Shown here in pieces: positions 22,244-36,236 of a stretch of 64,000 nucleotides of DNA (position 1 is its first letter; every line of letters starts with the position of its first letter). The position numbers and the translations under genes were made by a program. This DNA is from Deinococcus sp. AJ005 (GTDB lineage: Bacteria; Deinococcota; Deinococci; Deinococcales; Deinococcaceae). Location of the stretch: contig NZ_CP044990.1 of the NCBI RefSeq assembly GCF_009017495.1, positions 1,383,001 through 1,447,000 of the forward strand, in the 5' to 3' direction. Below the pieces are notes generated by a model. It did no database searches. It was not told where the DNA came from and saw only the letters and a list, made by a program, of their open reading frames with translations.

Positions 22244-23098
22244 ATGGAACATCAGGAATGGAAGGTGCCGGGTGCGCCTGTCAGTGGCTACGTCTGGAAG
22301 GCGCAGCACCCAGAAGTCCAGCAACCGCGCGGCGAGGTGCTGATCTCTCACGGTGTCGGGGAGTACGCACAGCGCTACGTTGAGCGCTACCACGCCCTGA
22401 TTCCCACACTGGTCCAGGCAGGATTTACTGTCTACGCCTACGATCAGCGCGGCCACGGCCATTCGGAGGGACGGCGCGCGGTGGTGGATCTGAACGTGCT
22501 GGTGGAAGACCACCTGAAGGCGCGCGAGGCGCTGCGGGGCCGTCCCGGCGACGATTCACCGCTGCCGCTGTTCGCGCTGGGCCACAGTATGGGCGGTCTG
22601 GTCACGGCAGCCAGCGCGTCCCGTGATCCGCGAGGCCTGAGCGGCGTGATCCTGTCCAGTCCGGCGCTGCTGGTGGGCCAGAATGAATCCGCACTGGTCA
22701 AGGCTCTCGCGCCATTGCTGGCAAAGGTGGCCCCCGCTGCGCCCGTAACCGATCTGGGCACGGGCGGCCTGTCGCGCCTGCCCGAACAGGTGGCCGCCTA
22801 TGAGGCCGACGAGTTGGTGTATCACGGCAAGGTCCGCGCGCTGACCGCCGCCACCATGGTGGGTCTGAGCGAGAAGTTATGGCCCGAGTACGCGAACTGG
22901 AAACTCCCTACCCTGGTCATTCACGGCACGGCGGATAAAATTACTGATCCAGCGGGCAGCCAGCGCTTTTTCGACACGATTGCCAGCCCCGACAAGACCC
23001 TGATCTTGCAAGACGGTGGTTACCACGAACTCCTGAACGACGAACCGCGTGAGAAAATTCGTGCGGCCCTGCTGGCGTGGTTGCTGGAGCGCTCCTGA
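22244..23098 (+). CDS. Alpha/beta hydrolase, monoacylglycerol lipase/lysophospholipase type
   Basis: 284 residues. The nucleophile elbow is GHSMGG (Ser near residue 113), the acid is in [12 protein letters not shown], and the base in GGYHELLND. The oxyanion block [12 protein letters not shown] and the [11 protein letters not shown] stretch are hallmarks of the monoacylglycerol-lipase family. Cytoplasmic, no signal peptide. It hydrolyses monoglycerides or lysolipids. It is 670 bases beyond the four-gene lipid-type operon, separated by osmC on the other strand, so a functional link is only possible. Confidence 0.88.
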   Translation: MEHQEWKVPGAPVSGYVWKAQHPEVQQPRGEVLISHGVGEYAQRYVERYHALIPTLVQAGFTVYAYDQRGHGHSEGRRAVVDLNVLVEDHLKAREALRGRPGDDSPLPLFALGHSMGGLVTAASASRDPRGLSGVILSSPALLVGQNESALVKALAPLLAKVAPAAPVTDLGTGGLSRLPEQVAAYEADELVYHGKVRALTAATMVGLSEKLWPEYANWKLPTLVIHGTADKITDPAGSQRFFDTIASPDKTLILQDGGYHELLNDEPREKIRAALLAWLLERS

Positions 23099-23141
23099 TC
23101 CGGGAGGAGGGCAGAAGATAGCCCTCACCCCGTTTGGGCGT

Positions 23142-24083
23142 TCAGTGCGCCGCAGCTTTCGCGGGCCGCAGGTGCAGCGCCGCCACGGTGATTCCGCCCA
23201 GCACGATGCCCACCAACGCGGACCCCAGCGTTTCCACCAGCCACTCCACCACGCCCTCTAAGGAGGGAATGGCGTGGCCCGCCGCCAGGGCCAGATCGTG
23301 CAGGGTGTGTGCGGGCCAGCTCAGCCCGAACTTGTCCAGCCCGTCGATGATGATGTGGCCGCCCACCCACAGCATGGCCGCCGTGCCGATCACCGACAGC
23401 GCCGACATCACCACCGGCATGCCCTTGACCAGTCCGCGCCCCACCGATTGCGCCGTCTTGGAATCGGTGGACGCCAGTCGCACGCCAAAATCGTCGGTCT
23501 TGACGATCAATCCCACCACGCCGTACACCAGTGCCGTGATCATTAAAGCCACCACCACCAGGATAATCGCGCGGGAGAATAGTGGCTGGGCTGCCACTTC
23601 CGCCAGCGAGATCGCCATGATTTCCGCCGAAAGGATAAAGTCGGTGCGAATCGCGCCCGAGACCATCTTTTCCTCGTGGGCGTCGCTGGCGAGCTTGATG
23701 ACGTCCTCGCCCTCTGAGTTGTGGTGGCCCCAGATGGCCTCGTACAGCTTCTCGGCCCCCTCGAAACACAGGTAAGCCCCGCCCACCATCAACAATGGGT
23801 TCAGCGCCCACGGCAGAAACTGGCTCAGCAGCAACGCGGCAGGCAGGATAAACACGATCTTGTTCTTCAGCGAACCCTTGGCGATGCGCCAGATGATCGG
23901 CAGTTCGCGGTCTGGCGTGAAGCCAGTGACATAGCGCGGGGTGACCGCCGTGTCGTCCACCACGACGCCAACCGCCTTGACCCCGGCCTTGCCCGCCGCC
24001 GCGCCGATGTCGTCAATGGAGGCAGCGGCCAGCTTGGCCAGCGCGGCCACGTCGTCGAGCAGGGCGACGAGGCCGCCGCTCAT
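23142..24083 (-). CDS. DUF808 (YedI) family membrane protein
   Basis: 313 residues from the ATG at 24083. Starts SGGLVALLDDVAALAKLAAASIDD, the conserved DUF808 opening, followed by KAVGVVVDDTAVTPRYV and several transmembrane segments in residues 80-300. The family is a widespread inner-membrane protein of unknown role. A TTG at 24128 in the same frame would add 15 residues that are not conserved in the family. Confidence 0.88.
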   Translation of the reverse strand: MSGGLVALLDDVAALAKLAAASIDDIGAAAGKAGVKAVGVVVDDTAVTPRYVTGFTPDRELPIIWRIAKGSLKNKIVFILPAALLLSQFLPWALNPLLMVGGAYLCFEGAEKLYEAIWGHHNSEGEDVIKLASDAHEEKMVSGAIRTDFILSAEIMAISLAEVAAQPLFSRAIILVVVALMITALVYGVVGLIVKTDDFGVRLASTDSKTAQSVGRGLVKGMPVVMSALSVIGTAAMLWVGGHIIIDGLDKFGLSWPAHTLHDLALAAGHAIPSLEGVVEWLVETLGSALVGIVLGGITVAALHLRPAKAAAH

Positions 24084-24202
24084 CGGCAGCCCGGCGTGAA
24101 GGGGGTTTGAAGGCTGGCAGGACGGCAAAGGGTCATCAGTCTTTACATCCTAGCAAGCTCGGGGCATCCTCCCCTGAGCGCCGCTCTTACAATGCGCGTT
24201 GA

Positions 24203-25105
24203 ATGCGAACGCGCGCCCGCCTCCACAATCTGGCCCACCCTGCGCTGCTGCCCCTGCGCCGCCTCCTGGTGGTGTCGCGGCCCGCGCTGTGGATCAATAC
24301 GGTGGGCACACTGGTTACAGGCGTGTGGCTGACCGGGCGGCTGTACACGCTGGACCCCGGCGTGCTGGCGCTGCTGCTGTACCTGATCCTGCCGTTTAAC
24401 CTGCTGATCTATGGCCTAAATGACCTGTCTGACCGCGAGGAAGACGCCCGCAGTTCCCGCAAGGGCGGCTGGCAGGGCGCGCGCCTGACGGTAGCCGAGG
24501 GCGGCCCGCTGCTGACGGCCACGCTGGCGATCAACCTGCCCGCGCTCGTCCTGCTGGCTGTGCTGCTTCCGCCTGCTGCGTCGCTGCTGCTTGCCGTGTC
24601 CGCCGTGCTGTTCGCGGCTTACAGCCTGCCGCCGCTGCGTCTGAAGGGCCGCCCGTTTCTGGACGGCCTGAGCAACGTGGCCTACGCCCTGCCGCTGGCG
24701 CTGCCCGCACTGGCTCTGGGAACCGCCGTGCCGTGGTGGCCCCTGCTGGCGCTGATGGCCTACGCGGTGGGCAAACACGCTTTCGACGCCGCGCAGGACA
24801 TCCCCGCAGACCGCGAGGCTGGAACGCGCACGGTGGCGACGGTGCTGGGCGTGCGGGGAACGGCGGCCTATGCGTTGGCGTGGTTTGCCGTGGCGGGAGC
24901 CTTACTGCTGCCCGTGTCCCTGCTGACCGCCGCCGCGTTGTGGCTGACCTGCGGTGGAATGGCTGTGGCGCTGCTGCGTGACCCCACGCCCCAGCGCGCC
25001 GCCTGTCTGTACCCGCTGAGCATCGTGACCCCCTGGATCGTCGGCGCAGTGGCAGGCGTGGGGCTGGTTTACCTGCTGGCCCGTGGCCTGTGGACCGGAA
25101 TCTGA
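24203..25105 (+). CDS. UbiA-family prenyltransferase
   Basis: 300 residues with eight or nine transmembrane helices. Both Asp-rich motifs are present: NDLSDREED (residues 73-81) and [13 protein letters not shown] (about 195-207), which bind Mg2+ and the prenyl diphosphate. Of the UbiA families, the pairing with a phytoene-desaturase-like enzyme downstream (16-base overlap) points to carotenoid or lycopene elongase (CrtEb/LyeJ-type) chemistry. Ubiquinone, menaquinone and heme synthesis genes are absent nearby. TACAAT lies nine bases upstream of the ATG. Confidence 0.85.
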   Translation: MRTRARLHNLAHPALLPLRRLLVVSRPALWINTVGTLVTGVWLTGRLYTLDPGVLALLLYLILPFNLLIYGLNDLSDREEDARSSRKGGWQGARLTVAEGGPLLTATLAINLPALVLLAVLLPPAASLLLAVSAVLFAAYSLPPLRLKGRPFLDGLSNVAYALPLALPALALGTAVPWWPLLALMAYAVGKHAFDAAQDIPADREAGTRTVATVLGVRGTAAYALAWFAVAGALLLPVSLLTAAALWLTCGGMAVALLRDPTPQRAACLYPLSIVTPWIVGAVAGVGLVYLLARGLWTGI

Positions 25106-26451
25106 AGTCCAATCTGAGCGTCGGCATCCTGGGCGGAGGGCTGGCGGGACTGGCATTGGCCTGTCTGCTGGCGGGGCGCGGCCACCGCGTCACCGTCTAT
25201 GAGAGGGACCGCGCGGGCGGCAAGCTACGGCGGGAGGCGGTGGGTGGTCTGAGTTTTGATACTGGCCCCAGCCTCTTCACCTTTCCAGGCGTGTGGGAAA
25301 GGTATTTACAGCGGCTGGGCGAGGCGGACACGCTCCATCTTCAACCGCTGCCGGGTGGTCTGGGAATTCACCACACCGCATTCGGCCCTGTGCCTTTGCC
25401 TGTGCCGCCGGGCCACCCACTGTATGCGTTCTGGGAAAAATATCGCGCGAAGGTTCAGCCCCTCGCGCCCCACATCATTTCTCTCCTGACCACGCCGCCG
25501 CGCCTGACCGATCCGGCTTTTCTGCGGGCCAGTCAGGCGCTGTTTGGTGTTGTTGGCCCACATCTCACCGCCGAGAGCTGGATTCGCGCCCAGCGGTTTC
25601 CGCCCGCCCTGGCCCACGCCATCCGCACACACGCCCTGAACGCGGGATTGTCTCCTGCCGACGCGCCCGCTTTGTATGCGCTGATTCCGGCTCTGGTGGG
25701 CGAGAAAGTTTATCGGCCTGCTGGTGGTATGGGAGCGCTGCTGGACGCTCTTCTCAGCTTTGCTGCGGCGCGTAGTGCGGAGGTTCGGGAGGGAGTGGAG
25801 GTCACGGCAGTCAACGGCTCTGCCCTGACGCTGAGCGGCGGCAAGACAGTCCAACACGATTTCCTCGTGAGCGCGATTGACCCGTATCGACTAGCGAAAT
25901 TGCGAGGCTTTCCCGCCGTTTCTCCTAAATCAAAACGAACGGTCAGCGGTGTGGCAATTTACGCGGCTCTGCCCGAACCTGCACCCCTGCCCGCCACTTC
26001 CATCATTCCGCCTTCCAACTTCCAGACCTTCCGCGCTGCCATTCATGCCGGAGCATTGCCACCCGACACGCTTGCCCTCATCCACGCCGACGGGCGCAAA
26101 CTGGCCGTGCTGCTGACCGCCCCTGCTACCGCGCGCCCGCTGGAGCTGGAGCATCCCTGGGTCCGTGCCCAGGTGGAACGTGTGGAACAGACTCTAGGCG
26201 TGCCGGGATTGCTGGCCTCCGCCGCCGACGTGCTGGTTCTGCCCCCCGAACACTACGCGGCGGGCGGTCATCCCGGAGGCGCGATTTACGGTGCGGCCCT
26301 GCCTGTATGGCGCGGCGGCCCCTTCCACCCGCAGCCCTACCGCCTGACCCCCCGGCTGTGGCAGGTGGGAGCAGGCGTTCACCCTGGCGGCGGTATTCCG
26401 GCAATTCTGGGCGGCGCGTTGATGGTGGATACGCTGCTTGCCAGGACATGA
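25090..26451 (+). CDS. Phytoene-desaturase-like FAD oxidoreductase (CrtI/CrtD family)
   Basis: 453 residues. The FAD-binding GxGxxG is GGGLAG at residues 15-20, followed by [17 protein letters not shown], the typical CrtI-family dinucleotide fold. The C-terminal substrate region includes the [13 protein letters not shown] and [17 protein letters not shown] blocks conserved in carotenoid desaturases, isomerases and ketolases. It overlaps the prenyltransferase by 16 bases, so both should act on one isoprenoid. Which carotenoid step (desaturation, ketolation or end-group modification) is unclear. Confidence 0.88.
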   Translation: MDRNLKSNLSVGILGGGLAGLALACLLAGRGHRVTVYERDRAGGKLRREAVGGLSFDTGPSLFTFPGVWERYLQRLGEADTLHLQPLPGGLGIHHTAFGPVPLPVPPGHPLYAFWEKYRAKVQPLAPHIISLLTTPPRLTDPAFLRASQALFGVVGPHLTAESWIRAQRFPPALAHAIRTHALNAGLSPADAPALYALIPALVGEKVYRPAGGMGALLDALLSFAAARSAEVREGVEVTAVNGSALTLSGGKTVQHDFLVSAIDPYRLAKLRGFPAVSPKSKRTVSGVAIYAALPEPAPLPATSIIPPSNFQTFRAAIHAGALPPDTLALIHADGRKLAVLLTAPATARPLELEHPWVRAQVERVEQTLGVPGLLASAADVLVLPPEHYAAGGHPGGAIYGAALPVWRGGPFHPQPYRLTPRLWQVGAGVHPGGGIPAILGGALMVDTLLART

Positions 26452-26480
26452 AAAAAGCCCCCTCCGCAGTGGAGAGGGCT
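26451..26480 (-). terminator. terminator of proline operon
   Basis: On the minus strand AGCCCTCTCC-ACTG-CGGAGGGGGCT is followed by TTTTTT, an ideal terminator for the P5C dehydrogenase gene. Its plus-strand mirror also ends the desaturase transcript. Confidence 0.8.
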
Positions 26481-26496
26481 GGAGCGTGGGGTTTTC

Positions 26497-28068
<1,572 letters not shown>

Positions 28069-28126
28069 GGGGGTCTCCTTGAAGTCGTGTTTGTGGCGGT
28101 ATGCAAAATCACTGCTCTGAACGGTC

Positions 28127-29059
28127 TTAGCCCTTGAGCATGCCCTTCAGAATGAACATCACGTTGGCCGGACGCTCGGCAATCCGGCGCGAGAAATAGG
28201 GGTACCAGTCGCGGCCATACGGGATGTAGGCGCGCACGCGGTAGCCCGCCGCCGCCAGTTCCTTTTGCAGATCGCGGCGCACGCCGTACAGCATCTGGAA
28301 TTCGTAGGCGTCCTTCTCAATGCCGTGGGCCAGGGCAAAATGCTTGACATCCTCAATGATGCTCTCGTCGTGCGTGCCGATGTTCACGTAGTTTCCGGCC
28401 TTCATGTGCGCGTAGACCAGTTTGCGGTAACTGGCGTCCACGTCGGCCTTGTCGGGCATGGCCACCGATTCTGGTTCCAGATACGCGCCCTTGACGATTC
28501 GCAGGTTGGGGTGTAGATCGTCCAGGCTGTCGCGGTCCGCTTCCGTGCGGTAGAGGTAGCTCTGCAACACCGTGCCGACGTGCTGCGTGCCAAACTCCTC
28601 GGCCAGCGTGCGGAACTGCGAGAGGGTCTGGTCCACGCGCGGGTGGTCTTCCATGTCCAGGCAGATGAAGCCGCCGTATTCCTTGGCCTTGCCCACAATT
28701 CGGCGGCCATTGGTCAGACCCAGGTCTTGTCCGTTCACGGTCTGCCCCTGGCCCACGGCGGACAGCTTGACGCTGGCGTAGGGCATGACCCCGGCGGCGT
28801 GCGCGGCGTCCAGCAGGTGCAGCACCTTCTCGGCAAATTCGTTGGCCTTTTCCGGCGAGGCCACGAACTCGCCCAGCAGATCCAGGTTGCCCGTGATGCC
28901 GTCGGCAGCCAGTTCCTTGACGGCGGCAATCGCGCCCTCCACCTCCTCCCCGGCCACGAAGCGCTGCGCCAGCCCCCACCCCTGCTTGCGGACGATGTTT
29001 TCCACGAACTTCTGTCCCGAAACGGTCAGGACGGCTTTGCGGTAAATCTGGTCAATCAT
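28127..29059 (-). CDS. putA: Proline dehydrogenase
   Basis: 310-residue FAD enzyme oxidising proline to pyrroline-5-carboxylate, membrane-peripheral, passing electrons to the quinone pool. The single-domain length matches the monofunctional PRODH of Deinococcus-Thermus. Conserved blocks include [28 protein letters not shown], and [26 protein letters not shown], split here for length, which give the FAD and proline site with RR-ER at its end. AAAGGAG precedes the ATG. Followed by pruA, preceded by the GntR regulator with a 60-base gap. Confidence 0.95.
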   Translation of the reverse strand: MIDQIYRKAVLTVSGQKFVENIVRKQGWGLAQRFVAGEEVEGAIAAVKELAADGITGNLDLLGEFVASPEKANEFAEKVLHLLDAAHAAGVMPYASVKLSAVGQGQTVNGQDLGLTNGRRIVGKAKEYGGFICLDMEDHPRVDQTLSQFRTLAEEFGTQHVGTVLQSYLYRTEADRDSLDDLHPNLRIVKGAYLEPESVAMPDKADVDASYRKLVYAHMKAGNYVNIGTHDESIIEDVKHFALAHGIEKDAYEFQMLYGVRRDLQKELAAAGYRVRAYIPYGRDWYPYFSRRIAERPANVMFILKGMLKG

Positions 29060-29118
29060 GGGTGGCTCCTTTGGAGGACTGGGGTGTAAGGGTTAAAAGG
29101 GCTGAGGAACGGGGATGT

Positions 29119-29796
<678 letters not shown>

Positions 29797-29799
29797 GTG

Positions 29800-29817
29800 G
29801 ATATTGTATACAATATC
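29800..29817. promoter_or_regulatory. perfect 18-bp palindrome, GntR/FCD operator
   Basis: GATATTGTATACAATATC is an exact palindrome with the core TTGTATACAA often bound by FadR/GntR regulators of the FCD subgroup. It covers the leaderless -10 of the regulator gene. Confidence 0.8.
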
Positions 29818-29832
29818 CCGCGCCGAATGCAA
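29803..29832 (-). promoter_or_regulatory. leaderless promoter of proline operon
   Basis: On the minus strand TTGCAT, 18-base spacer, TACAAT, six bases, ATG at 29796. Confidence 0.6.
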
Positions 29833-29858
29833 CTTAGGAAGGGCTGGGCGTGATCCGG

Positions 29859-30329
29859 CTATTCCTCTTCCTCCCGGATGGCGTTGTCCTCGTGTTCGGC
29901 CAGTCGCCGGACCCCGGCCAGCGTGAACAGAAACAGCAGGGTGGCCCCCGTCGCCAGCACATACAGGTGCAGCCCGCAGGCCACGCCCACCCCTGCCGTC
30001 GCCAGCATGCCTGCCGCTGTGGTCAGCCCTTTGGCCTTATGACCGCGTTCCGAGAAGATTGCCCCCGCGCCCAGAAAGCTGATGCCGCTGACCACCGCGC
30101 CCAGTAGTCCAATCATGTCGAAGCGCACGCCAGAATCACGCCCCCCGAAATTGCTGATCAACGTTCCAGCCAGTACCACGAACAGCGCCGAACTCATGCC
30201 GATCAGCATGTGGGTCCGCAGGCCCGCACTGCGGCGCAGTCGTTCGCGTTCCCAGCCAATCGCGCCGCTGAGGACAAAGGCCACCAGCAGCCCCTGCATC
30301 AGCTTCAGCTCGTTCCAGATGGATTCCAT
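29859..30329 (-). CDS. MgtC/SapB family membrane protein
   Basis: 156 residues. Five transmembrane segments; hallmarks are [19 protein letters not shown] and the [20 protein letters not shown] block, conserved in the MgtC/SapB fold. MgtC proteins affect magnesium limitation and ATP synthase. It lacks the C-terminal ACT-like domain of the full-length virulence protein, as usual for the SapB branch. The leaderless start is set by TAGACT. A minus-strand terminator region is not evident between it and the GntR gene. Confidence 0.88.
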   Translation of the reverse strand: MESIWNELKLMQGLLVAFVLSGAIGWERERLRRSAGLRTHMLIGMSSALFVVLAGTLISNFGGRDSGVRFDMIGLLGAVVSGISFLGAGAIFSERGHKAKGLTTAAGMLATAGVGVACGLHLYVLATGATLLFLFTLAGVRRLAEHEDNAIREEEE

Positions 30330-30335
30330 GTGGAC

Positions 30336-30341
30336 AGTCTA
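30336..30341 (-). promoter_or_regulatory. leaderless -10 (TAGACT)
   Basis: On the minus strand TAGACT-GTCCAC-ATG, start at 30329. Confidence 0.55.
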
Positions 30342-30353
30342 AGCAGCGCCTGC

Positions 30354-30402
30354 AAAAAGGGCCGGGGCGCAGATGCACGCGCCCCAGCCCTTTTCAGTTT
30401 TT
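30354..30402. terminator. bidirectional terminator after msrA
   Basis: AAAAGGGCCGGGGCG... pairs with CGCGCCCC...GCCCTTTT over a loop of about 8 bases. On the minus strand it is followed by TTTTTGC, terminating msrA. Confidence 0.75.
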
Positions 30403-30408
30403 TGGCGC

Positions 30409-30996
30409 TCAGGCGTTCAGTTTCTCGGCGTAGTGCTTGCGGAGCTTGGCCACCTTCGGCGCGATCACGGCCACGCAATACGGCTGGCGCGAGTTGTCGG
30501 CGTAATAGTTCTGGTGGTAGTCCTCGGCCACATGGAACTCGGTGGCGGGTTCCACGCTGGTCACGATGGGCTTGCCGAACACGTCCTGCGCGTCCAGATC
30601 GGCCATGACCTCGCGGGTCTGTCGCTCCTGCTCGGGGGTCTGGGGAAACACGGCGCTGCGGTACTGGGTTCCGGCGTCTGCGCCCTGACGGTTCAATGAG
30701 GTGGGATCGTGCGTGGCGAAGAACAGGCCCAGCAGGTCCTTGTAGCTCACGACCTGCGGGTCAAAGGTCACGCGCACGGCCTCGGCGTGGCCGGTGGTGC
30801 CGCTGCACACACTGCGGTAGTCGGGGTGCGGGGTGTCGCCGCCGATGTAGCCGCTCTCAATCTTGGTTACGCCGCGCACCATCTGCATCACGGCCTCGGT
30901 ACACCAGAAGCAGCCGCCCGCCAGGATGGCCTGCTGCGGGCCGGAAGTGGCGGGAGACGGGATTTCGCTGGTGGGGGTCTGGATGGCATCAGTCAT
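30409..30996 (-). CDS. msrA: Peptide-methionine (S)-S-oxide reductase
   Basis: Repairs methionine sulfoxide in oxidised proteins. 195 residues from the ATG at 30996. The catalytic Cys is in [11 protein letters not shown], the family motif GCFW(C/G). Also present are [16 protein letters not shown] and [12 protein letters not shown]. The reading frame continues upstream to 31269 but without homology, and that part lies in the degraded repeat region, so 30996 is the real start. A separate msrB is not in the window. Confidence 0.93.
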   Translation of the reverse strand: MTDAIQTPTSEIPSPATSGPQQAILAGGCFWCTEAVMQMVRGVTKIESGYIGGDTPHPDYRSVCSGTTGHAEAVRVTFDPQVVSYKDLLGLFFATHDPTSLNRQGADAGTQYRSAVFPQTPEQERQTREVMADLDAQDVFGKPIVTSVEPATEFHVAEDYHQNYYADNSRQPYCVAVIAPKVAKLRKHYAEKLNA

Positions 30997-31200
30997 GCCT
31001 ATATTCTGGCGCGGCGGGTGCATCCAGAGGACGCCCAAAGGCACGGTTGGGTGTTTAGGGAACGTTGATGCTGAGGGAAGGCGAGGCGTGCGGGGCCATC
31101 CCGAATTTTCTAGAACCTCAATTCCTCGGCAATTGACAGACCGTCTGGAAAGTGCATCGTAGGCAGTCAAATGGTTGGAGTCTGGCCTGAAAAAATGGCG

Positions 31201-31358
31201 AGAATACCCGGAACCCCTTTTCCTCCTTATCGCTCTCGTCATGAACAGACTGTCGTCGTGGGACAGCACCCGTATGGGTCTACTCCTTTGCTTCGTAGCT
31301 CTGCGGGTCCCGCCCGGATGTTCATCGTTTTTGCAAACGATTCAATCGGAGTCCGTAT
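31201..31358. repeat. MITE-like element, copy 2 (degenerate, right end intact)
   Basis: The right end at 31326-31358 is identical over 33 bases to 12388-12420 of copy 1. A further 20-base block (CGCTCTCGTCATGAACAGAC, 31231-31250) matches 12331-12350. The spacing between the two blocks is 95 bases here and 57 in copy 1. The left terminal repeat is not recognisable. It lies five bases beyond the dnaX stop codon. The gap from 30997 to 31200 shows nothing else that I can call. Confidence 0.65.
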
Positions 31359-31362
31359 GGGT

Positions 31363-33699
31363 TCAGCTCTCGGTGTCCTCGTCTTCGGTCTCGCTTTCTA
31401 CCACCGGAGCCACGGGGTTGCGGTTCTTGCCAATCTCGCGCACGCGTCCGCTGAAGCGGCCCTTGATCTCGTCGTACATGGGGTGCGCGCGGATATCACC
31501 GGGGCGTGACGGTGCGGCGCTGGCCTGCGCTCGACTGGCCGCAGGCTGAGCGGCCTGAGCTTGATCCGCTGAGGGCGGAGGCGAGGCTACCGGGCGCGGG
31601 GCAGGCGTGGGACGTGGCGCGGCCAGACTGGCATACGGCGCGTCGGCCAGATCGGGTGGGTCGGATGGTCCTGCCATGTCCAATGGGCCGCCGATGTCGT
31701 CCCAGTCGGGTTCCACGTCGATGGCCTCCACAACATACAGTTCGCGGGAGGGAGCGCGGGCCTCGGCAGGCGGCGGGGGCGCGTCGGCCACATGATCGGC
31801 CTGCCAGGGGTCTGGATCAATGGTGGGCAGCGGCGCAGGGGCCACGTCATCCGGGCTGGCGGGGCGGGCCAGTCTGGTTTCGGGCTGCCGGGTCTCAGTA
31901 GTGCGCGTTTCGGGCGGGCGTGTCTGGGGGCGCGGAGGTGGGCCGCCAGCAGGCGGTTCCAGCGTCGCCACAACAGCCGGGCGCGGCGGAAGCGCGGTCT
32001 GAAGGGGCGTGGCCTGGGCCGAGGCAGACGCCTGCGCTCCCGGTCCCTCTAGACCACGGCTGGCGCGGCGTGGGGCCGGATCAAAGGGGGCGATCTCGAT
32101 TTCGGCGGCTGGGGCAGCCTGCACGGGGGCAGGGCGCACAGACGGCGCTGGCCGGGGAGTTGGGGCCGGAGCCTCTCCCGCAGAGCTGCCGCCCAGTTTC
32201 TGTTTCTTGTTGGCCTCCGCCGTGATCAGCTCGAAAGTGACCGGACCGAACACCTTGAGGGCCAGCACGGAAATATCGTCGAACTTGCTGACCGCCTGCT
32301 TGGCGTGAAATCCATTGTCGCTGTACGTCAGGCTGACATACCCGGCCTCGGCGTGCATCCGCGCAGGCTTCAGGAAGGCGCGGAGTTGCATGCTAGCCGC
32401 GCGGACCACATCGGCCCAGTTGCCCTGCTGAGGTGCCGGAGCCTCGTCATACATCTGAGGGTCACTCTGGATGGCCGCCACCGCCTCCCGCACCACTTCA
32501 CGGGCCGGGGCGGGGCCGCGCCGCTCCTGAGTTGCAACCCCACTGACCGGGCCGCCACCCGCACGCAAGCCTGCCAGCTCTTTTTCCATGCGGTTCAGGC
32601 GCTGCATCAGGTCCGCCGGTATGGCCCCCACACTTCCACTGGTGGCCGTCCCCCCACCACCGCCCGCATCGGCTGCCAGCAGGGCGTGGGTCAACGCCAG
32701 TTCCAGACTCTGCCCATCGGCAGAGCGGGCAAAGCGGGCCTCCTGCTCGTCCAGCGCGGCCTGTAACTTGAGGAGTCGGGGAACATCTGCGCCGTCCAAC
32801 CGCCCTTCCTCACCCAGACCCAGTTCGGCGTGCAGGGCCGCGCCCAGCGCCGAGACCAGTCCTTCCACCACCGTGCGCGCCGCGAAGCCGTCGCGGTACA
32901 ACCTCCCGGCTCCCTGCAAGGCCGCGCCCGCGTCACCCGTGACCAACGCCGCCGCGATTGCGCGCACACGCTCGCCAGGGGGCAGGCCCAGCGCCTCCTC
33001 TACCCCGGCCCGCGTCACAGCGCTGCCCGCCGCCAGCATGCGCTCCAGCAGACTCTCGCCGTCGCGCATGGCCCCGTCGGCCAGTCGCCCGATCAGGTTC
33101 AGGGCTTCGGGTTCGGCGGTCATGCCTTCCTGGACGGCCAGCCCAGCCAGCTTCCCGGCGATTTCCTCGGGGGTCAGGCGGCGAAAACGGTAATGCTGAC
33201 AGCGCGAGAGGATGGTGGGAATGATCTTTTCCGGTTCGGTGGTCGCCAGAATAAAAATGACGTGACTGGGCGGCTCCTCCAGCGTTTTAAGCAGGGCGTT
33301 GAAGGCCGCGCGCGACATCATGTGGGCCTCGTCCAGGATGTAGATCTTCTTGCCGCCGCGCATGGCCGCGAGGCCCACTAGCTCACGCAGATCGCGTACG
33401 TCGTCCACGCTGTTGTTACTGGCGGCGTCGATTTCCATCACGTCGGGGTGGGACCCGGCGCGCACGCTGATACACGACTCGCACTCGCCGCAGGGTTTGG
33501 GGTCCGGGCCAGTGCAGTTGGCAGTCATGGCGATCAGGCGGGCGGTGGTGGTCTTGCCCACACCACGCGGCCCACTAAAGAGGTAGGCGTGGCCCACGCG
33601 CCCGGCTTCCAGCGCGGCCTTCAGCACATCCTTGACGTGTTCCTGGCCCACCACCTGATCCCAGCGGATGGGTCGGGCACGCTGATAGATGGCGCTCAC
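31363..33699 (-). CDS. dnaX: DNA polymerase III subunit gamma/tau
   Basis: Clamp-loader ATPase of the replisome. 778 residues, so a full-length tau-like form. The N-terminal AAA+ module has Walker A GPRGVGKTTTA (about 42-52), the zinc-knuckle Cys cluster in CGECESC, Walker B YILDEAHMMS and sensor LATTEPEKI. Residues about 390-780 are long, Pro/Ala-rich and low in order, then end acidic. No A-rich slippage site of the Thermus or E. coli type was found, so a shorter gamma product is not predicted from sequence. The GTG start has GGAGG upstream, preceded by a long leader stem. Confidence 0.95.
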   Translation of the reverse strand: MSAIYQRARPIRWDQVVGQEHVKDVLKAALEAGRVGHAYLFSGPRGVGKTTTARLIAMTANCTGPDPKPCGECESCISVRAGSHPDVMEIDAASNNSVDDVRDLRELVGLAAMRGGKKIYILDEAHMMSRAAFNALLKTLEEPPSHVIFILATTEPEKIIPTILSRCQHYRFRRLTPEEIAGKLAGLAVQEGMTAEPEALNLIGRLADGAMRDGESLLERMLAAGSAVTRAGVEEALGLPPGERVRAIAAALVTGDAGAALQGAGRLYRDGFAARTVVEGLVSALGAALHAELGLGEEGRLDGADVPRLLKLQAALDEQEARFARSADGQSLELALTHALLAADAGGGGGTATSGSVGAIPADLMQRLNRMEKELAGLRAGGGPVSGVATQERRGPAPAREVVREAVAAIQSDPQMYDEAPAPQQGNWADVVRAASMQLRAFLKPARMHAEAGYVSLTYSDNGFHAKQAVSKFDDISVLALKVFGPVTFELITAEANKKQKLGGSSAGEAPAPTPRPAPSVRPAPVQAAPAAEIEIAPFDPAPRRASRGLEGPGAQASASAQATPLQTALPPRPAVVATLEPPAGGPPPRPQTRPPETRTTETRQPETRLARPASPDDVAPAPLPTIDPDPWQADHVADAPPPPAEARAPSRELYVVEAIDVEPDWDDIGGPLDMAGPSDPPDLADAPYASLAAPRPTPAPRPVASPPPSADQAQAAQPAASRAQASAAPSRPGDIRAHPMYDEIKGRFSGRVREIGKNRNPVAPVVESETEDEDTES

Positions 33700-33716
33700 A
33701 GGCGCACCTCCAACGT

Positions 33717-33802
33717 GGTGTGCGGCGTGCGGCGAGTGACTTGCAGGACAGCAAAAAAGACCGATCTATGGACCGCTGGACATTCACCGCACACCGCACA
33801 CC
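33717..33802 (-). promoter_or_regulatory. 22-bp imperfect inverted repeat in dnaX leader
   Basis: Arms 33717-33738 and 33781-33802 pair at 21 of 22 positions in the dnaX-sense RNA, using two G-U wobbles, around a 42-nt loop. The same pairs would be A-C mismatches in the other strand, so the structure fits an RNA of the dnaX leader. It ends about 10 bases before the ribosome site. TAAACT at about 33817-33822 may be the -10. Confidence 0.5.
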
Positions 33803-34392
33803 TCTTCACCCCCACAGTTTAGGGCGGGGCGGTCAGGGGCGGGGTGAGGGCGGGGGGGATTGAAAGGGCTGACCGCCCATGCTCTCGGTCAGTTGCCCGC
33901 CCTCAATTCGGTAAATCACGTCCTGCGGATGGCTGAGTGCCATCGCCTGATCCGGTGTCAGGCCCAGCAGACGCATCCGCAGCAGCCTGCCGATCATCTC
34001 GTGAGACACGATCAGCACATGGCCCGGATGCGTTGCAGGGCGCGGGCTACGCGAGGTAAGGCCGTTTCATAACTCTCGCCGCCGGGCAGAACCATGCGGG
34101 ACTTTCCACGCTTCGGCCAGCAGTGGGAAACGGGCCAAGCGCTCAGAAGGTAGCAGTCCTGCCACTTCTCCCATATCCACCTCGGCCAGATCGTCCAGCA
34201 CGGTCAGCGGCACAGCCAGACCATCCAGCGCAAGGCAGGCAGTGGTGAGGGCAGGGTTGCTAGCGTCTGATGCCCGAGCCTGTTGAATGCCCAGCTCGGT
34301 CAACGGGGAATCCAGGCGGCCCTGGCCCCGGCCCTCCACGTTCCAGACGGTCTGGCCGTGGCGCAGAAGGTAAAGAGTGATTTCCGAACCGT

Positions 34393-36138
<1,746 letters not shown>

Positions 36139-36236
36139 ATTGCCCTCCAGCATAGCGGGCCAGCAGACCCTCTACACCCATTTACTTAGAAGTCAAAGTG
36201 GTTTGTTGGCCCAGCCCGAGTGGCCAATGGAAGGGG

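Noticed and set aside
23142..24128. Start of DUF808 at TTG 24128
   Set aside because: Family begins with the SGGLVALLDD segment at 24083; the extra residues have no support.
32578..32590. Programmed frameshift site in dnaX
   Set aside because: Only five T on the plus strand (A5 in sense) within GAA AAA GAG; no A9 run of the Thermus kind or A AAA AAG with a downstream stem was found.
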